From: DASRDE01 sp035938175
GTDB lineage: Bacteria > Vulcanimicrobiota > Vulcanimicrobiia > Vulcanimicrobiales > Vulcanimicrobiaceae
Assembly (NCBI GenBank): GCA_035938175.1
Contig: DASZHD010000027.1
Span: forward strand, 86,358-150,357
DNA length: 64,000 bases
Reading direction: 5' to 3'
The notes below the pieces were generated by a model that ran no database searches, was not told where the DNA came from, and was given only the letters and a program-made list of their open reading frames with translations. Made by a program: the position numbers and the translations under genes. This document shows positions 48,986 through 57,533 of the stretch, one piece after another (the first letter of the stretch is position 1; every line of letters begins with the position of its first letter).

Positions 48986-51245
48986 GAATTACGCGGACGG
49001 CTGCCGGTTCGATCGTCAGCAGGTTCGTCGGGATGTCGCCCAGCGTGCCGTTCGTGTCGATGATCCCGCGGTAGGGCGTGCCGCCGCCGAACACCTGAAA
49101 TTTCCCCGCCGCCGCGTTGAACACGTTCGTGGCGGCCACGGTCAGATCCAAACCGCCGGCGAGTTCTTTGCCGATAGAAACGTCGGTCAGCACGAACGGC
49201 CCCTGATTCAGCGGATTGTTGGGCCCGCGGAATGCGTTCGCCGCACCCGCGTGCCACGGCCCGCCGGTGTACTCCAGTTCGAGCGAGGCTTGTTGCTGCG
49301 GAATGTTTTCGAATTGCCGGCCGTTGACCAGCGTCGAACCCGACGTCGGATTCGCGACCGTCACGGCCGGCATGTTCAGCGGATAGGCTACGTTTAATCC
49401 GTACATTGCCGACAGGAACAGCTTCGGCGTCAAGCGCTGCGCGTAACGGATCTCGGCGCCTTCGTAGACCGCATTCCCGACATTGATCGGATACGAGGTG
49501 TACGTCGTCGCGCATCCCGGATTTTGCGTATTCGCCGGATAGAAATTTTCAATGGGATCGCGTAAATTGGTCCGGTACAGCGAGACGTCGAAGGTAGCCT
49601 GCGTTCGCAGCGTATGCGAAACGCCGATTTCGTACTCCGTCGCATGCTCGGGACGCTCGTTCGGATTTCCCTGGCCGGCTTGCACGCAGTTGTTGTCGGG
49701 TGGCGGCAGCTGATCCAGCGGAAAAACGTACCGTTCGATCAGCAACGGTGCGCGAAAACCGGTGCCGGCCGAAAACCGCACGGACGTGGACGGATCCGGC
49801 TCGTAAATCGCACCGATGCGGCCGTCCAGATTCGAGCCGAACGTGCTGTACCGCGATTCGAACGCGCCCGCGCTCAGATGCAGCTTCGGAGACGGCTTGA
49901 TGCCGGCGCGGACGAAATACGAAGCGATGCTTTGGCTGAGCTGCGGCACTGCGCCCAGCGCGACGAAGCTCTCTTGGCGTAACAACCCGCCGAACGAAAA
50001 ATCCGATTGCTCGAACGTGCGCTGCCAGGTGAGCGACTCCGTGCCGCGCTTGTCTTGATGTGAAAGATCGTAAAACGGATTGCCGACGCCTCCGCCCGCC
50101 AGGTCGACGTTGTTATCGGCGATCGACGCTGACGCGATCAGTTCGCCGGCGCCGAGCGGCGAATGTTCGTGGAATTGATATGCACGGATGCTCTGCGAGA
50201 ACGTCTGCGGTCCCGGACCGGAAATCGTGCCGCCGGCGACGTTCTGGTAACCGGCAATCGCCGCGCTCTGATCGCGCGCATCGCTCATGCTGAAAACGCG
50301 CAAACCGATGCCAGAGTTTTGCGAAAACGCGTAGTCGAGATTTCCGAGTGCGGCGCGCTGCGAATCCCAAGACCCCAAATGTTGCGGTTCGCACGGACCG
50401 CTGCCGGAGATGGGACAAACGTCATCGGTTTCGTCGACGTACCCTTGCGCTTGGCGGTCGTCCACGGCAAACGCGTAGCCGAGTTTTTTAGCCGATCCGG
50501 TAGCGTTATACCAGATTTCGTTCTGGCCGAACGAGCCGGTTGAGAGTGAGAGAGCCGAGTGCGGATCGCGTGTGGGGCGCAATGCAACGAGATTTACCGC
50601 CCCGCCGATCGTGCTGCTGCCCTCCAGGTCCTGGGGTCCCAAGCCTTCGGTGACGCTGATCGATGTGAAAGCGGCGGATGGCAGTTGCGATACGTCGAGA
50701 TCGCCGGTATTCGCGTCGTTGAGGAGTTGGCCGTCCAGCGTCACCATCGTTTCCGACGGATCCGGTCCGCGCAGCGAGACGGTTGCGAGGCCGTCCGACG
50801 ATGCATTGTGCGGATACTGCACGTCGAGCGAGGGGATTTGCACCAGCGCTTGCACGACCCGGTTTTCGCCTAAACGATCGAGTGAAGCGCGGGATACGTC
50901 GACCGATGGAATGACGCCGCTGATCCTCGCAAGCCGGCCGTCGACCGTCACGCTGCCGATAGTGCGCAGCTTCGGTGAATCGAGCGGTTCCAAAACGATA
51001 TCGACGCTCGTGTCGTGATCGACCCGCATCGCAGCGATCGTTACGCCGGCGTAGCCGCGAGCGACGGCGTCTACGCTATACGAACCTGCATGCACCATCG
51101 CCCTGAAATGCCCGCTTGGGTCGCTTACCACCACGATCGGGGAAGCGCCGCGAAGCGTCACGTTCGCCTGTGCGATCGGAGCTCCGGACGGCGCGTGCAC
51201 TGTGCCGCTTATCAGGCAGCAAAGCCCGAGAAAAACCGCGTGCAT
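48969..51245 (-). CDS. TonB-dependent outer-membrane receptor with CarbopepD_reg domain
   Basis: 758 residues. Signal peptide HAVFLGLCCLISGTVHA, then a carboxypeptidase regulatory-like domain (SGTVHAPSGAPIAQANVTLRG, residues about 15-95), the plug (ISGVIPSVDVSRASLDRLGE and VSLRGPDPSETMVTLDG), and a C-terminal 22-strand barrel ending ILTKRF. It takes up siderophores, cobalamin, or carbohydrates with TonB. The plug sequence SVTEGLGPQDLEGSSTIGGAVNL is typical. Fourth gene of the operon starting at 53773. The substrate is not evident. Confidence 0.93.
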   Translation of the reverse strand: MHAVFLGLCCLISGTVHAPSGAPIAQANVTLRGASPIVVVSDPSGHFRAMVHAGSYSVDAVARGYAGVTIAAMRVDHDTSVDIVLEPLDSPKLRTIGSVTVDGRLARISGVIPSVDVSRASLDRLGENRVVQALVQIPSLDVQYPHNASSDGLATVSLRGPDPSETMVTLDGQLLNDANTGDLDVSQLPSAAFTSISVTEGLGPQDLEGSSTIGGAVNLVALRPTRDPHSALSLSTGSFGQNEIWYNATGSAKKLGYAFAVDDRQAQGYVDETDDVCPISGSGPCEPQHLGSWDSQRAALGNLDYAFSQNSGIGLRVFSMSDARDQSAAIAGYQNVAGGTISGPGPQTFSQSIRAYQFHEHSPLGAGELIASASIADNNVDLAGGGVGNPFYDLSHQDKRGTESLTWQRTFEQSDFSFGGLLRQESFVALGAVPQLSQSIASYFVRAGIKPSPKLHLSAGAFESRYSTFGSNLDGRIGAIYEPDPSTSVRFSAGTGFRAPLLIERYVFPLDQLPPPDNNCVQAGQGNPNERPEHATEYEIGVSHTLRTQATFDVSLYRTNLRDPIENFYPANTQNPGCATTYTSYPINVGNAVYEGAEIRYAQRLTPKLFLSAMYGLNVAYPLNMPAVTVANPTSGSTLVNGRQFENIPQQQASLELEYTGGPWHAGAANAFRGPNNPLNQGPFVLTDVSIGKELAGGLDLTVAATNVFNAAAGKFQVFGGGTPYRGIIDTNGTLGDIPTNLLTIEPAAVRVILTKRF

Positions 51246-51248
51246 GTG

Positions 51249-51791
51249 CTAACTGTTTGACGGTTGTTGGCAAGTTTCCGTCGCGGGATCGTCGCTCGGG
51301 AATATCTCGAAAATCGTACCCTTTTTCACGAGGATGTTTCGCCCGTGGTGAAAGTAGTTGAAAATCCCGATCGCCGCGCCGATGCCCGGTACGGGAACCG
51401 CACCCAAATAGCCCGGCATGCTTCCGCTCGTGCCCGAGCGCTGCAAATCGCTCACGTCGTGATCCAGCACGACGCCCAATTTCGTGCCCGACGGAAGTAC
51501 CAAGTAACGCGGTTCCAATACGAGCGTTCCGGATCGGCCTTGCGATCCTGCGGGTGAGGCAATCACGACGATTCCGTATCCCATCGTCCGTTCGGGGATG
51601 ATGATTTTTTTGCCGGACGTCACCGCATTGAGCGTTTCGAAGCGGAAGAAATCGCCGGGACGCGCGTCGGACGAATCCACGTTGTCCATCATTTTTACTG
51701 CAACGATCGTGCAGCGCCCCAGGTAAGGTAAAGACGTACGTTCCGCTGCCAGATTCAAAGCGGCGGCAAGAAGCAGCGCGGGCAGACTCAA
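51249..51791 (-). CDS. Secreted hypothetical protein
   Basis: 180 residues. Signal peptide SLPALLLAAALNLAAERT. Mature domain: beta-rich with RPGDFFRFETLNAVTSGKKIIIPER and LVLEPRYLVLPSGTKLGVVLDHD. A short glycine-rich hydrophobic stretch PGYLGAVPVPGIGAAIGIFNYF may anchor it in a membrane. Start ATG overlaps the upstream stop (ATGA at 51788). It lies 3 bases before the TonB receptor. Function unknown; operon mates suggest an envelope role. Confidence 0.7.
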   Translation of the reverse strand: MSLPALLLAAALNLAAERTSLPYLGRCTIVAVKMMDNVDSSDARPGDFFRFETLNAVTSGKKIIIPERTMGYGIVVIASPAGSQGRSGTLVLEPRYLVLPSGTKLGVVLDHDVSDLQRSGTSGSMPGYLGAVPVPGIGAAIGIFNYFHHGRNILVKKGTIFEIFPSDDPATETCQQPSNS

Positions 51792-52297
51792 TCTCCCGAC
51801 TTCAGCAGCAGCCGGTAGCGCGTTTCGGCGATTTCGCGCTTTTGCACGCGCGCCACGGTGCTTTCGGCCAGCACGTCCACCATATTACTGATCGTCTTTT
51901 CCGCCGTACCGCGCATCATCGTTTGATTCAGCAGCGTGCCCAAGCCGGAGAGCGGGACGTCGTACGTGCCCGCGAGCCAGAGCGTGGACGAGGATGCGCC
52001 GCTGACGTCGATCCCGAGCGCCCCGTCAAAAAGCGGAAATGCTTGCGGCTCGCGCGCGGCCTGCATATGAAACCGTATTTCGTGGCGCGGCTCCAGACGC
52101 TCGTCCAAATTCGAAATCTTGACCGGTATGGCGATGTACCCCACGTCGGGCAAGCCGATCGATCCGAACGTGCAGTAGAGCGCGAAGTCGGCCCATTGCT
52201 CCCGGCCTTCGGCAATGTCGTGGAGAATCGAAGAAATCGCGGCGCGCGCGGGAATCGCCGGCACGCTAAGCGGTCGCTGCAGTTCTATCTTCGCCAT
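51788..52297 (-). CDS. Hypothetical cytoplasmic protein (SRPBCC-like possible)
   Basis: 169 residues with no signal peptide. Middle beta strands VGYIAIPVKISNLDERLEPRHEI and SSTLWLAGTYDVPLSGLGTLLNQ, followed by a C-terminal helix DVLAESTVARVQKREIAETRYRLL, resemble an SRPBCC/START-like lipid-binding fold. Similarity is by pattern only. Second gene of the operon led by the retropepsin-like gene; couples to the next by ATGA overlap. Confidence 0.6.
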   Translation of the reverse strand: MAKIELQRPLSVPAIPARAAISSILHDIAEGREQWADFALYCTFGSIGLPDVGYIAIPVKISNLDERLEPRHEIRFHMQAAREPQAFPLFDGALGIDVSGASSSTLWLAGTYDVPLSGLGTLLNQTMMRGTAEKTISNMVDVLAESTVARVQKREIAETRYRLLLKSGD

Positions 52298-52312
52298 GTT
52301 CCAATCATACGC

Positions 52313-53773
52313 TCACAACGGCGCAAGGTACAGTTGCTCGCGCGGATAGTCGAGCACGATGGCTTTGAATTTCGAGAGAAATGCCGCGCCCAAGTGCCCA
52401 TCCGCGGTACCCTGGAGCGTTCGCGTCGTACCGATCGGCTGGTTTTGCGCGGTAATTCCACCCAAACGGATCTCCGGCAATTCGCCCAGATCTTCGACGC
52501 TCAGACCGCCGACGCCGCCGACCGGCGCCGTGGACGTAATGGAAAACAGGTCGGAGTGCTTCAAATAGTAAGCGTAGGCCAGATTGATGTTCGATTCGTC
52601 GCCCGTGTCGACGGCCAGTTGCGCGGGCTTTCCGTCCAGCGTTACGTTCACGACCGGGATGAATTTCTCGAAGTGGACCGGCAGCATGTTCGATTGCGAT
52701 ACCGGATCCGAATCGCCGAACGTGAGCAAATGACGCTGATAATCGATCGTAACCGGCGTATCGGCCAGGACGTCGGCGCCCACGACCAAATCGTAACCGT
52801 AGCGTTCGGCATCGCTGAGTACGAAATAATTGGCATCACCGAAATCGGCATTGCCGATCTCCAGCGGGCCGGCACGGACGACCTCTGTGGAGTAACTGCC
52901 CAATCCGGCGATGGGAAGCATGCCGATGGGGTGTAAGTTGAGTTTTTCAACGAGTTGCAAACTCATCGACAGTCCGGAATTTCCCGTGTCGATAAGGCAT
53001 CGCGCCTCGACGCCTGCAATTTTACAGGTTCCCAGCGGCGAAACCGACGTGGGATCCAGCGCCATTCCCGGCGTGGGCGTTGCGTGAAAAGAAGGCGTCA
53101 ATCCATGCGGCGCGTTCAGCGGCGCGGCGACGATCGTTCGCGACGAGTACCGTTCGAGCGGAGCGCCGTTGTAGTCGATCGCGAACGGCAACGCAAACGC
53201 GGCTACGTGCCGGTAGTCGGAAAAGCGGATCGTCCAGTCCTCTTCCAGTCCCTTGGCTCCCGCGACGAGTGCCGTTCGCGGATCGATATATGCCGCAAAC
53301 GGTTCGGCTCCGGGGGAGCTTACCAGCAAACGGCGGCACCGTACGCCGTCGAACGCGGCGGCGCCGCCGTCCGTTATGTCGCCTCCGCCGGCCCCGAACT
53401 GCGGATCCAAAAAGGAAAGCATGGCCAGTATGCGCAGGGCGCGCAGATATCGCACCGGCTGATCGCGCGGCGGCAACAGCGTGCCGTTGAAGTTGAATTG
53501 AAACAGACGGGAGCCGTCGAAATAATTGCCGATGCACAGTTCGCCGCTGCATTCGCGCACGACGAAGCGCAGCCCGGACGCTTCGGTAACGGCCTGTGCG
53601 GTAACACCGTCGATAACGTGCTCGGACGTGCTGACGATGTGCATGTTGTACAACCCGCCGTTGATCGTCCGCATTTTTGCAAGCAAATCGTGCTGGGTCA
53701 GCGTCGAGGCGCCGGTCGTCGCAAGCACGATCGTGCAAAGCAAAATGAAGCGCCCGGCGAAAAGCATGCGCAT
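52313..53773 (-). CDS. Secreted two-domain retropepsin-like aspartyl protease
   Basis: 486 residues. Signal peptide LLCTIVLATTGAST. Two aspartic protease half-domains: CLIDTGNSGLSM (Asp 262) and LAVDTGDESN (Asp 389), each followed by a flap-like beta segment and an LGxxFLSKFKAIVLDY C-terminal strand. The DTGNSG and DTGDES triads show an active-site-like layout of retropepsins joined in one chain. N-terminal 240 residues are an additional domain. First gene of the operon. Start: AGGAAA is upstream of the ATG at 53773; this start overlaps the divergent gene start. Confidence 0.84.
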   Translation of the reverse strand: MRMLFAGRFILLCTIVLATTGASTLTQHDLLAKMRTINGGLYNMHIVSTSEHVIDGVTAQAVTEASGLRFVVRECSGELCIGNYFDGSRLFQFNFNGTLLPPRDQPVRYLRALRILAMLSFLDPQFGAGGGDITDGGAAAFDGVRCRRLLVSSPGAEPFAAYIDPRTALVAGAKGLEEDWTIRFSDYRHVAAFALPFAIDYNGAPLERYSSRTIVAAPLNAPHGLTPSFHATPTPGMALDPTSVSPLGTCKIAGVEARCLIDTGNSGLSMSLQLVEKLNLHPIGMLPIAGLGSYSTEVVRAGPLEIGNADFGDANYFVLSDAERYGYDLVVGADVLADTPVTIDYQRHLLTFGDSDPVSQSNMLPVHFEKFIPVVNVTLDGKPAQLAVDTGDESNINLAYAYYLKHSDLFSITSTAPVGGVGGLSVEDLGELPEIRLGGITAQNQPIGTTRTLQGTADGHLGAAFLSKFKAIVLDYPREQLYLAPL

Positions 53774-54068
53774 GGATTTCGATTTCCTGGACGGCTACCT
53801 TCTCGAACAACGTCCGCCGAAGGAGCAGGTAGTAAAGGAATTGCTGAAACGGCGTCACGATGCTGCGGGCGCGGCGGCATTCTATCGCGGCATCGAAATG
53901 CTCGGCTCGAAGACCCCCGACCTGACGCTGATCGCGCTGCGTTTGGTGCTCGCGGGCAAGACTGCCGACGACGAGCGAGTGGTTCGACTGCGCGAAATCG
54001 TCGAACGAGCCCGCGCCGGCAGCGATTCCAACGAAGCGCGCGCCGCCTACTACCGCGAGCTTCAGTAG
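53766..54068 (+). CDS. Hypothetical helical protein
   Basis: 100 residues (98 if ATG at 53772 is used). Charged helices KEQVVKELLKRRHDAAGAAAFYRGIEM and LRLVLAGKTADDERVVRLREIVERARA. No signal peptide or membrane segment. Its ATG overlaps the divergent retropepsin ATG at 53773 (CATGCGCATG is palindromic), so both starts share the same bases. 118 bases to the next gene. Function unknown. Confidence 0.65.
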   Translation: MRMDFDFLDGYLLEQRPPKEQVVKELLKRRHDAAGAAAFYRGIEMLGSKTPDLTLIALRLVLAGKTADDERVVRLREIVERARAGSDSNEARAAYYRELQ

Positions 54069-54186
54069 ACGCGATGCCAAGCAACCGGAGCCCCGTAGTC
54101 CGTATGGCCCCCCGGCATCCGATGGAGATTCGACTTTACACGGCGAATGGAACGAGCCGATTGGCATTCGCGTTGATAAGGCGGAT

Positions 54187-54573
54187 ATGGCTGTATTTCG
54201 TTCGTTTGCGCCGGTCTTGCTCTGTGCGGCCCTTCTGGCCGGCACAGGCACGTACGCGCTCGCCGATCCGCCGCAATGGTCGCACGGCCATGGGCACGGC
54301 CCCGGCGATAAGCAGGACGACCCGCATCAGAACGCCGGTCCGCGTCCCCATGCGGTCGTTTCGGGCACGGTCATCGGCGTCGATTATGGTTCGGCCAGCA
54401 TCCTGGTCGGGACTCCGCACGGTCCCGTTCCGGTCGCCGTAACCCCGACGACAAGCATCATTCATGGCGCAACGTACGCCTCGCTCGCCGACCTCGGACG
54501 CGGCGCCCGCGTCAGTATCGACGTCATCGACGTCGGCGGACGCCTCATCGCGCAAATCATTCGAATTCACTAG
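54187..54573 (+). CDS. Secreted His-rich protein with DUF5666/OB-like beta domain
   Basis: 128 residues. Signal peptide FAPVLLCAALLAGTGTYALA. A histidine-rich linker (WSHGHGHGPGDKQDDPHQN) that may bind metal is followed by a beta domain: HAVVSGTVIGVDYGSASILVG and PVPVAVTPTTSI, then VSIDVIDVGGRLIAQIIRI. These strands resemble the OB-like DUF5666. The last 110 bases overlap the ABC gene frame. Role unknown; perhaps metal binding in the envelope. Confidence 0.65.
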   Translation: MAVFRSFAPVLLCAALLAGTGTYALADPPQWSHGHGHGPGDKQDDPHQNAGPRPHAVVSGTVIGVDYGSASILVGTPHGPVPVAVTPTTSIIHGATYASLADLGRGARVSIDVIDVGGRLIAQIIRIH

Positions 54574-55528
54574 TCTTTCGAAGGCCCGCCGGGTCTCGGA
54601 CGTCTCCCTTGCCGTCCCGGACGGCGAGACGCTGGTCATTTTGGGACCCAGCGGCGCCGGAAAGACGTCGTTACTGCGCCTCCTGGCAGGTCTAGAGCGG
54701 CCCGACTGCGGCGCGATCGTCTTGGACGAGCGCGATATTACGCGCATCCCGCCTCAAAGGCGCCGGATCGCCCTGGTTTCGCAGGATGACTCGCTTTTTC
54801 CGCACTTGACGATCTACGACAATCTGGCGTTTGCGATGCGCTTACGCAAACTCGATCGCGCGGCGATCGATCGATCGGTACGCGACTACGCAGAACTCTT
54901 GAAGATCGAATCGTTTCTGCACGAGCGTCCGGCGCGGCTTTCGGGCGGCGAACGTCAGCGCGCTGCACTGGCGCGAGCGCTGTTGTCTGCGCCGCGCGTA
55001 TTGCTGCTGGACGAGCCGTTCGCGCATCTCGATCCCCAATTGCGCGTTCACGTGCGCCGCCAATTCCGCGAGGTTCGGCAGCACTTTCCCGGACCCGTTC
55101 TGCACGTCACGCACGATCACGGCGAAGCACTCGCATCCGGGGATCGTCTGGCAATCATGATGGAGGGACGCATCGAGCAATGCGCGGCGCCCGATCGCGT
55201 GTATGAATTTCCGGCGAACGTTCGCATCGCCAGGTTTTTCGGATCGCCGCCGATGAATCTGATCGAACGTGACGGCGCAATCATCGGTATTCGCCCGGAA
55301 TACGTCCGCATCGGCGACGATGCGGCGCTGCGCGGCACCGTCGAAGAGATCGAGGCAATCGGTCCCGATTTTCTGGCGCACATCAAAACCCCGCTCGGCG
55401 TCGTCGCGGCGCGCATTCCGCGTGCTGCAGCGGACTCGGTACCGGCGATCGGGCAGCAAACCGGCGTTAGTTTCCCGCCGCAGTACGTTCGGCGCTTCGA
55501 CGCTGCAGGCGACGCGTTGCTGACATGA
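54464..55528 (+). CDS. ABC transporter ATPase with TOBE domain (MalK/UgpC/PotA-like)
   Basis: 354 residues in the only available canonical start (ATG 54464), overlapping the secreted gene by 110 bases. The ABC core starts near residue 35. Walker A LGPSGAGKTSLLR, signature LSGGERQRAALARALL and Walker B VLLLDEPFAHLDP are intact. The C terminus has a TOBE-like beta domain (about 245-354). Carbohydrate or polyamine importer ATPases look like this. No permease is adjacent. It overlaps nagZ by 4 bases (ATGA). No standard start codon lies near the ABC core; the long N terminus is therefore odd. Confidence 0.82.
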   Translation: MAQRTPRSPTSDAAPASVSTSSTSADASSRKSFEFTSLSKARRVSDVSLAVPDGETLVILGPSGAGKTSLLRLLAGLERPDCGAIVLDERDITRIPPQRRRIALVSQDDSLFPHLTIYDNLAFAMRLRKLDRAAIDRSVRDYAELLKIESFLHERPARLSGGERQRAALARALLSAPRVLLLDEPFAHLDPQLRVHVRRQFREVRQHFPGPVLHVTHDHGEALASGDRLAIMMEGRIEQCAAPDRVYEFPANVRIARFFGSPPMNLIERDGAIIGIRPEYVRIGDDAALRGTVEEIEAIGPDFLAHIKTPLGVVAARIPRAAADSVPAIGQQTGVSFPPQYVRRFDAAGDALLT

Positions 55529-56499
55529 CCGATCTGCGGCTCCTTGCGAGCGGCGTTATCTGCTGCGGATTTCCGGGCGTCGATCTCGATGCAGAAGTCG
55601 AGTCACGCCTGGCGTCGTTCCAGCCCGGCGGCGTAATTCTCTTTACGCGAAACGCCGAGTCCGTCGAACAAACCGCCGCGTTGACCAAACGAATTCGTGC
55701 GATACTCGACGACCCGGTAATCGGCATCGATCAAGAGGGCGGCCGCGTCATGCGCCTGCGCAATGGGGTTGCACCCGTCCCGCCGATGCGCGAGCTGGCC
55801 AGCGCGGGAGCCGGGCAAGTACGCCGGACGGCGGAACAGGCCGGATCGGATCTGCGGCGTGCCGGTGTGAATTTGGATTTTGCGCCGGTGATCGACCTCG
55901 CCATTCACGATACGAACGCCGTGATTGGCGATCGATCGTTCGGAAGCGATCCCGCCGTCGTTGCCGAGCTCGGGGATGCATTTGCCGCCGGACTGCGCGC
56001 GTCCGGCATCACGCCCGTCTTTAAACACTTTCCGGGACACGGATCGACGGATGCGGATTCGCATTTCGAGCTGCCGGTGGTCGACGAAAGCGAGGCCACC
56101 TTGCGCGAACGCGATCTCGTGCCGTTCGCGCGCCTTTTGCCTACAGCGGAGGCCGTCATGACCGCACACATGATCGTCACCGCGTTCGATCCGGGGCTGC
56201 CGGTCACGCTCTCCCCGCGCATTCTCACCGGAATCTTGCGCGGCGAACTCGGTTTTCACGGCGTGTGTTTTACGGACTGCATGCAGATGGATGCAATCGC
56301 CAAAACGTATGGCAGCGTCGAAGGCTCGGTAGCGGCAATCGGCGCCGGCGCCGACTGCATATTGGTGAGCCACAGTCTCGATCTCGCGGAGCAATGCGCG
56401 CAGGCTATTGCAGCGGCGGCTGAAAACGGCACGATCCCGCTCTCTCGTTTGGAAGAAGCGCACGCGCGCGTGCGATCCCTTCGGGCGGCGTTGTGCTAA
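55525..56499 (+). CDS. nagZ: Beta-N-acetylhexosaminidase (NagZ, GH3)
   Basis: 324 residues. The NagZ catalytic loop KHFPGHGSTDADSHFELPVVD (general acid His and Asp) is near 170, and FTDCMQMDAI contains the catalytic Asp nucleophile. QEGGRVMRLRNG is the substrate-binding turn. NagZ removes terminal GlcNAc from muropeptides inside the cell in Gram-negative recycling. ATG overlaps the ABC stop. Its stop overlaps the downstream hydrolase by 7 bases. No signal peptide, supporting cytoplasmic location. Confidence 0.95.
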   Translation: MTDLRLLASGVICCGFPGVDLDAEVESRLASFQPGGVILFTRNAESVEQTAALTKRIRAILDDPVIGIDQEGGRVMRLRNGVAPVPPMRELASAGAGQVRRTAEQAGSDLRRAGVNLDFAPVIDLAIHDTNAVIGDRSFGSDPAVVAELGDAFAAGLRASGITPVFKHFPGHGSTDADSHFELPVVDESEATLRERDLVPFARLLPTAEAVMTAHMIVTAFDPGLPVTLSPRILTGILRGELGFHGVCFTDCMQMDAIAKTYGSVEGSVAAIGAGADCILVSHSLDLAEQCAQAIAAAAENGTIPLSRLEEAHARVRSLRAALC

Positions 56500-57533
56500 C
56501 CGTCGATCGCCCGTTTTCAGCGGTCCGGCGGGTACTTCACGAAGCGACGGGTGTCTGGTTCACCGGTGCGGCAGCGCGCGTCGAGTATCGCGGCCGGCCG
56601 GTATTCGAAGAAGCATACGGCGTGACCAGACTCGACGGCGATCCGTGTGCGATCTACGTCGACACGCCGTTCGATCTGGCGTCGCTCACCAAAATTTTCG
56701 TCTCGACGCTGGCGCTGCGAGCCGTGGAATGCGCCATGCTGCCGCTCGACGATTCCCTGGCGGCATGGATGCCCGAGTGGCAACGAAGGCCGCACGAGCG
56801 TATAACGCTTCGCATGCTGCTCGCGCACACGTCGGGTATGAATTCCGGTGCCGATTATCGTCAACTGCTCTCGGAGAACGTTGCGCGATATGCGCTCGAA
56901 CGCGAATTGGTCGCGGCGCCCGGCGAGCGCGTCATCTATAGCGATTTGGGATTCATCGCGCTTGGCGTGCTGCTGGAACGCGCGTACGGGTGCTCGCTCG
57001 CGGAGCTGATGCGCGCCATGCGCCCGTCGCCTGCGTTTCGGCCGCGCGCCGGCTTGCGCGATCGCATTCCCGCGACCGAAGAAGATGCATGGCGCGGCCG
57101 CGTGCAGGGATTCGTCCATGACGAGAAGTCGTTCTTAATGGGAGGCATCAGCGGACATGCCGGACTCTTCGGAACGGCGGAAGATGCCGCGTGGATCGCG
57201 GAGCAATATCTCGCGCCGCTGCACGGACGCGCCGCCGCGGTTCTTGGCGCGCCTCTCGCTGCCGAAGCCATTCGCGAACAAGCGCCGGACGCCGTACTGC
57301 GGCGCGGTTTGGGTTGGGCACTCAAAACGCGCGATGACAACTCTTGCGGCCGCTGGTTTTCACCGCAGACGTTCGGTCATACCGGGTTCGTCGGAACGTG
57401 CATCTGGGCGGATCCCGTGCGTGACTGCAGCGGCGTGCTGCTGACCAACAGCGTCTATTTCGGCCGCAACGACACGCGCGATCTCCGGGCCGCATTTTAC
57501 GAAGCACTCATCGAGGATTTGCAGCTGCGGTGA
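56493..57533 (+). CDS. Serine beta-lactamase-like hydrolase, AmiE/YbbE-like
   Basis: 346 residues. Nucleophile motif SLTK (Ser64, Lys67), second motif YSDLGF and third motif HTGFVGT. This is the class-C beta-lactamase/DD-peptidase fold. In Bacillus the murQ-nagZ gene cluster contains AmiE (YbbE), a MurNAc-L-Ala amidase of this fold, so AmiE-like recycling activity is likely. No signal peptide is apparent, so a cytoplasmic role is likely. GTG overlaps nagZ; stop overlaps anmK by 4 bases. Confidence 0.84.
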   Translation: MLTVDRPFSAVRRVLHEATGVWFTGAAARVEYRGRPVFEEAYGVTRLDGDPCAIYVDTPFDLASLTKIFVSTLALRAVECAMLPLDDSLAAWMPEWQRRPHERITLRMLLAHTSGMNSGADYRQLLSENVARYALERELVAAPGERVIYSDLGFIALGVLLERAYGCSLAELMRAMRPSPAFRPRAGLRDRIPATEEDAWRGRVQGFVHDEKSFLMGGISGHAGLFGTAEDAAWIAEQYLAPLHGRAAAVLGAPLAAEAIREQAPDAVLRRGLGWALKTRDDNSCGRWFSPQTFGHTGFVGTCIWADPVRDCSGVLLTNSVYFGRNDTRDLRAAFYEALIEDLQLR

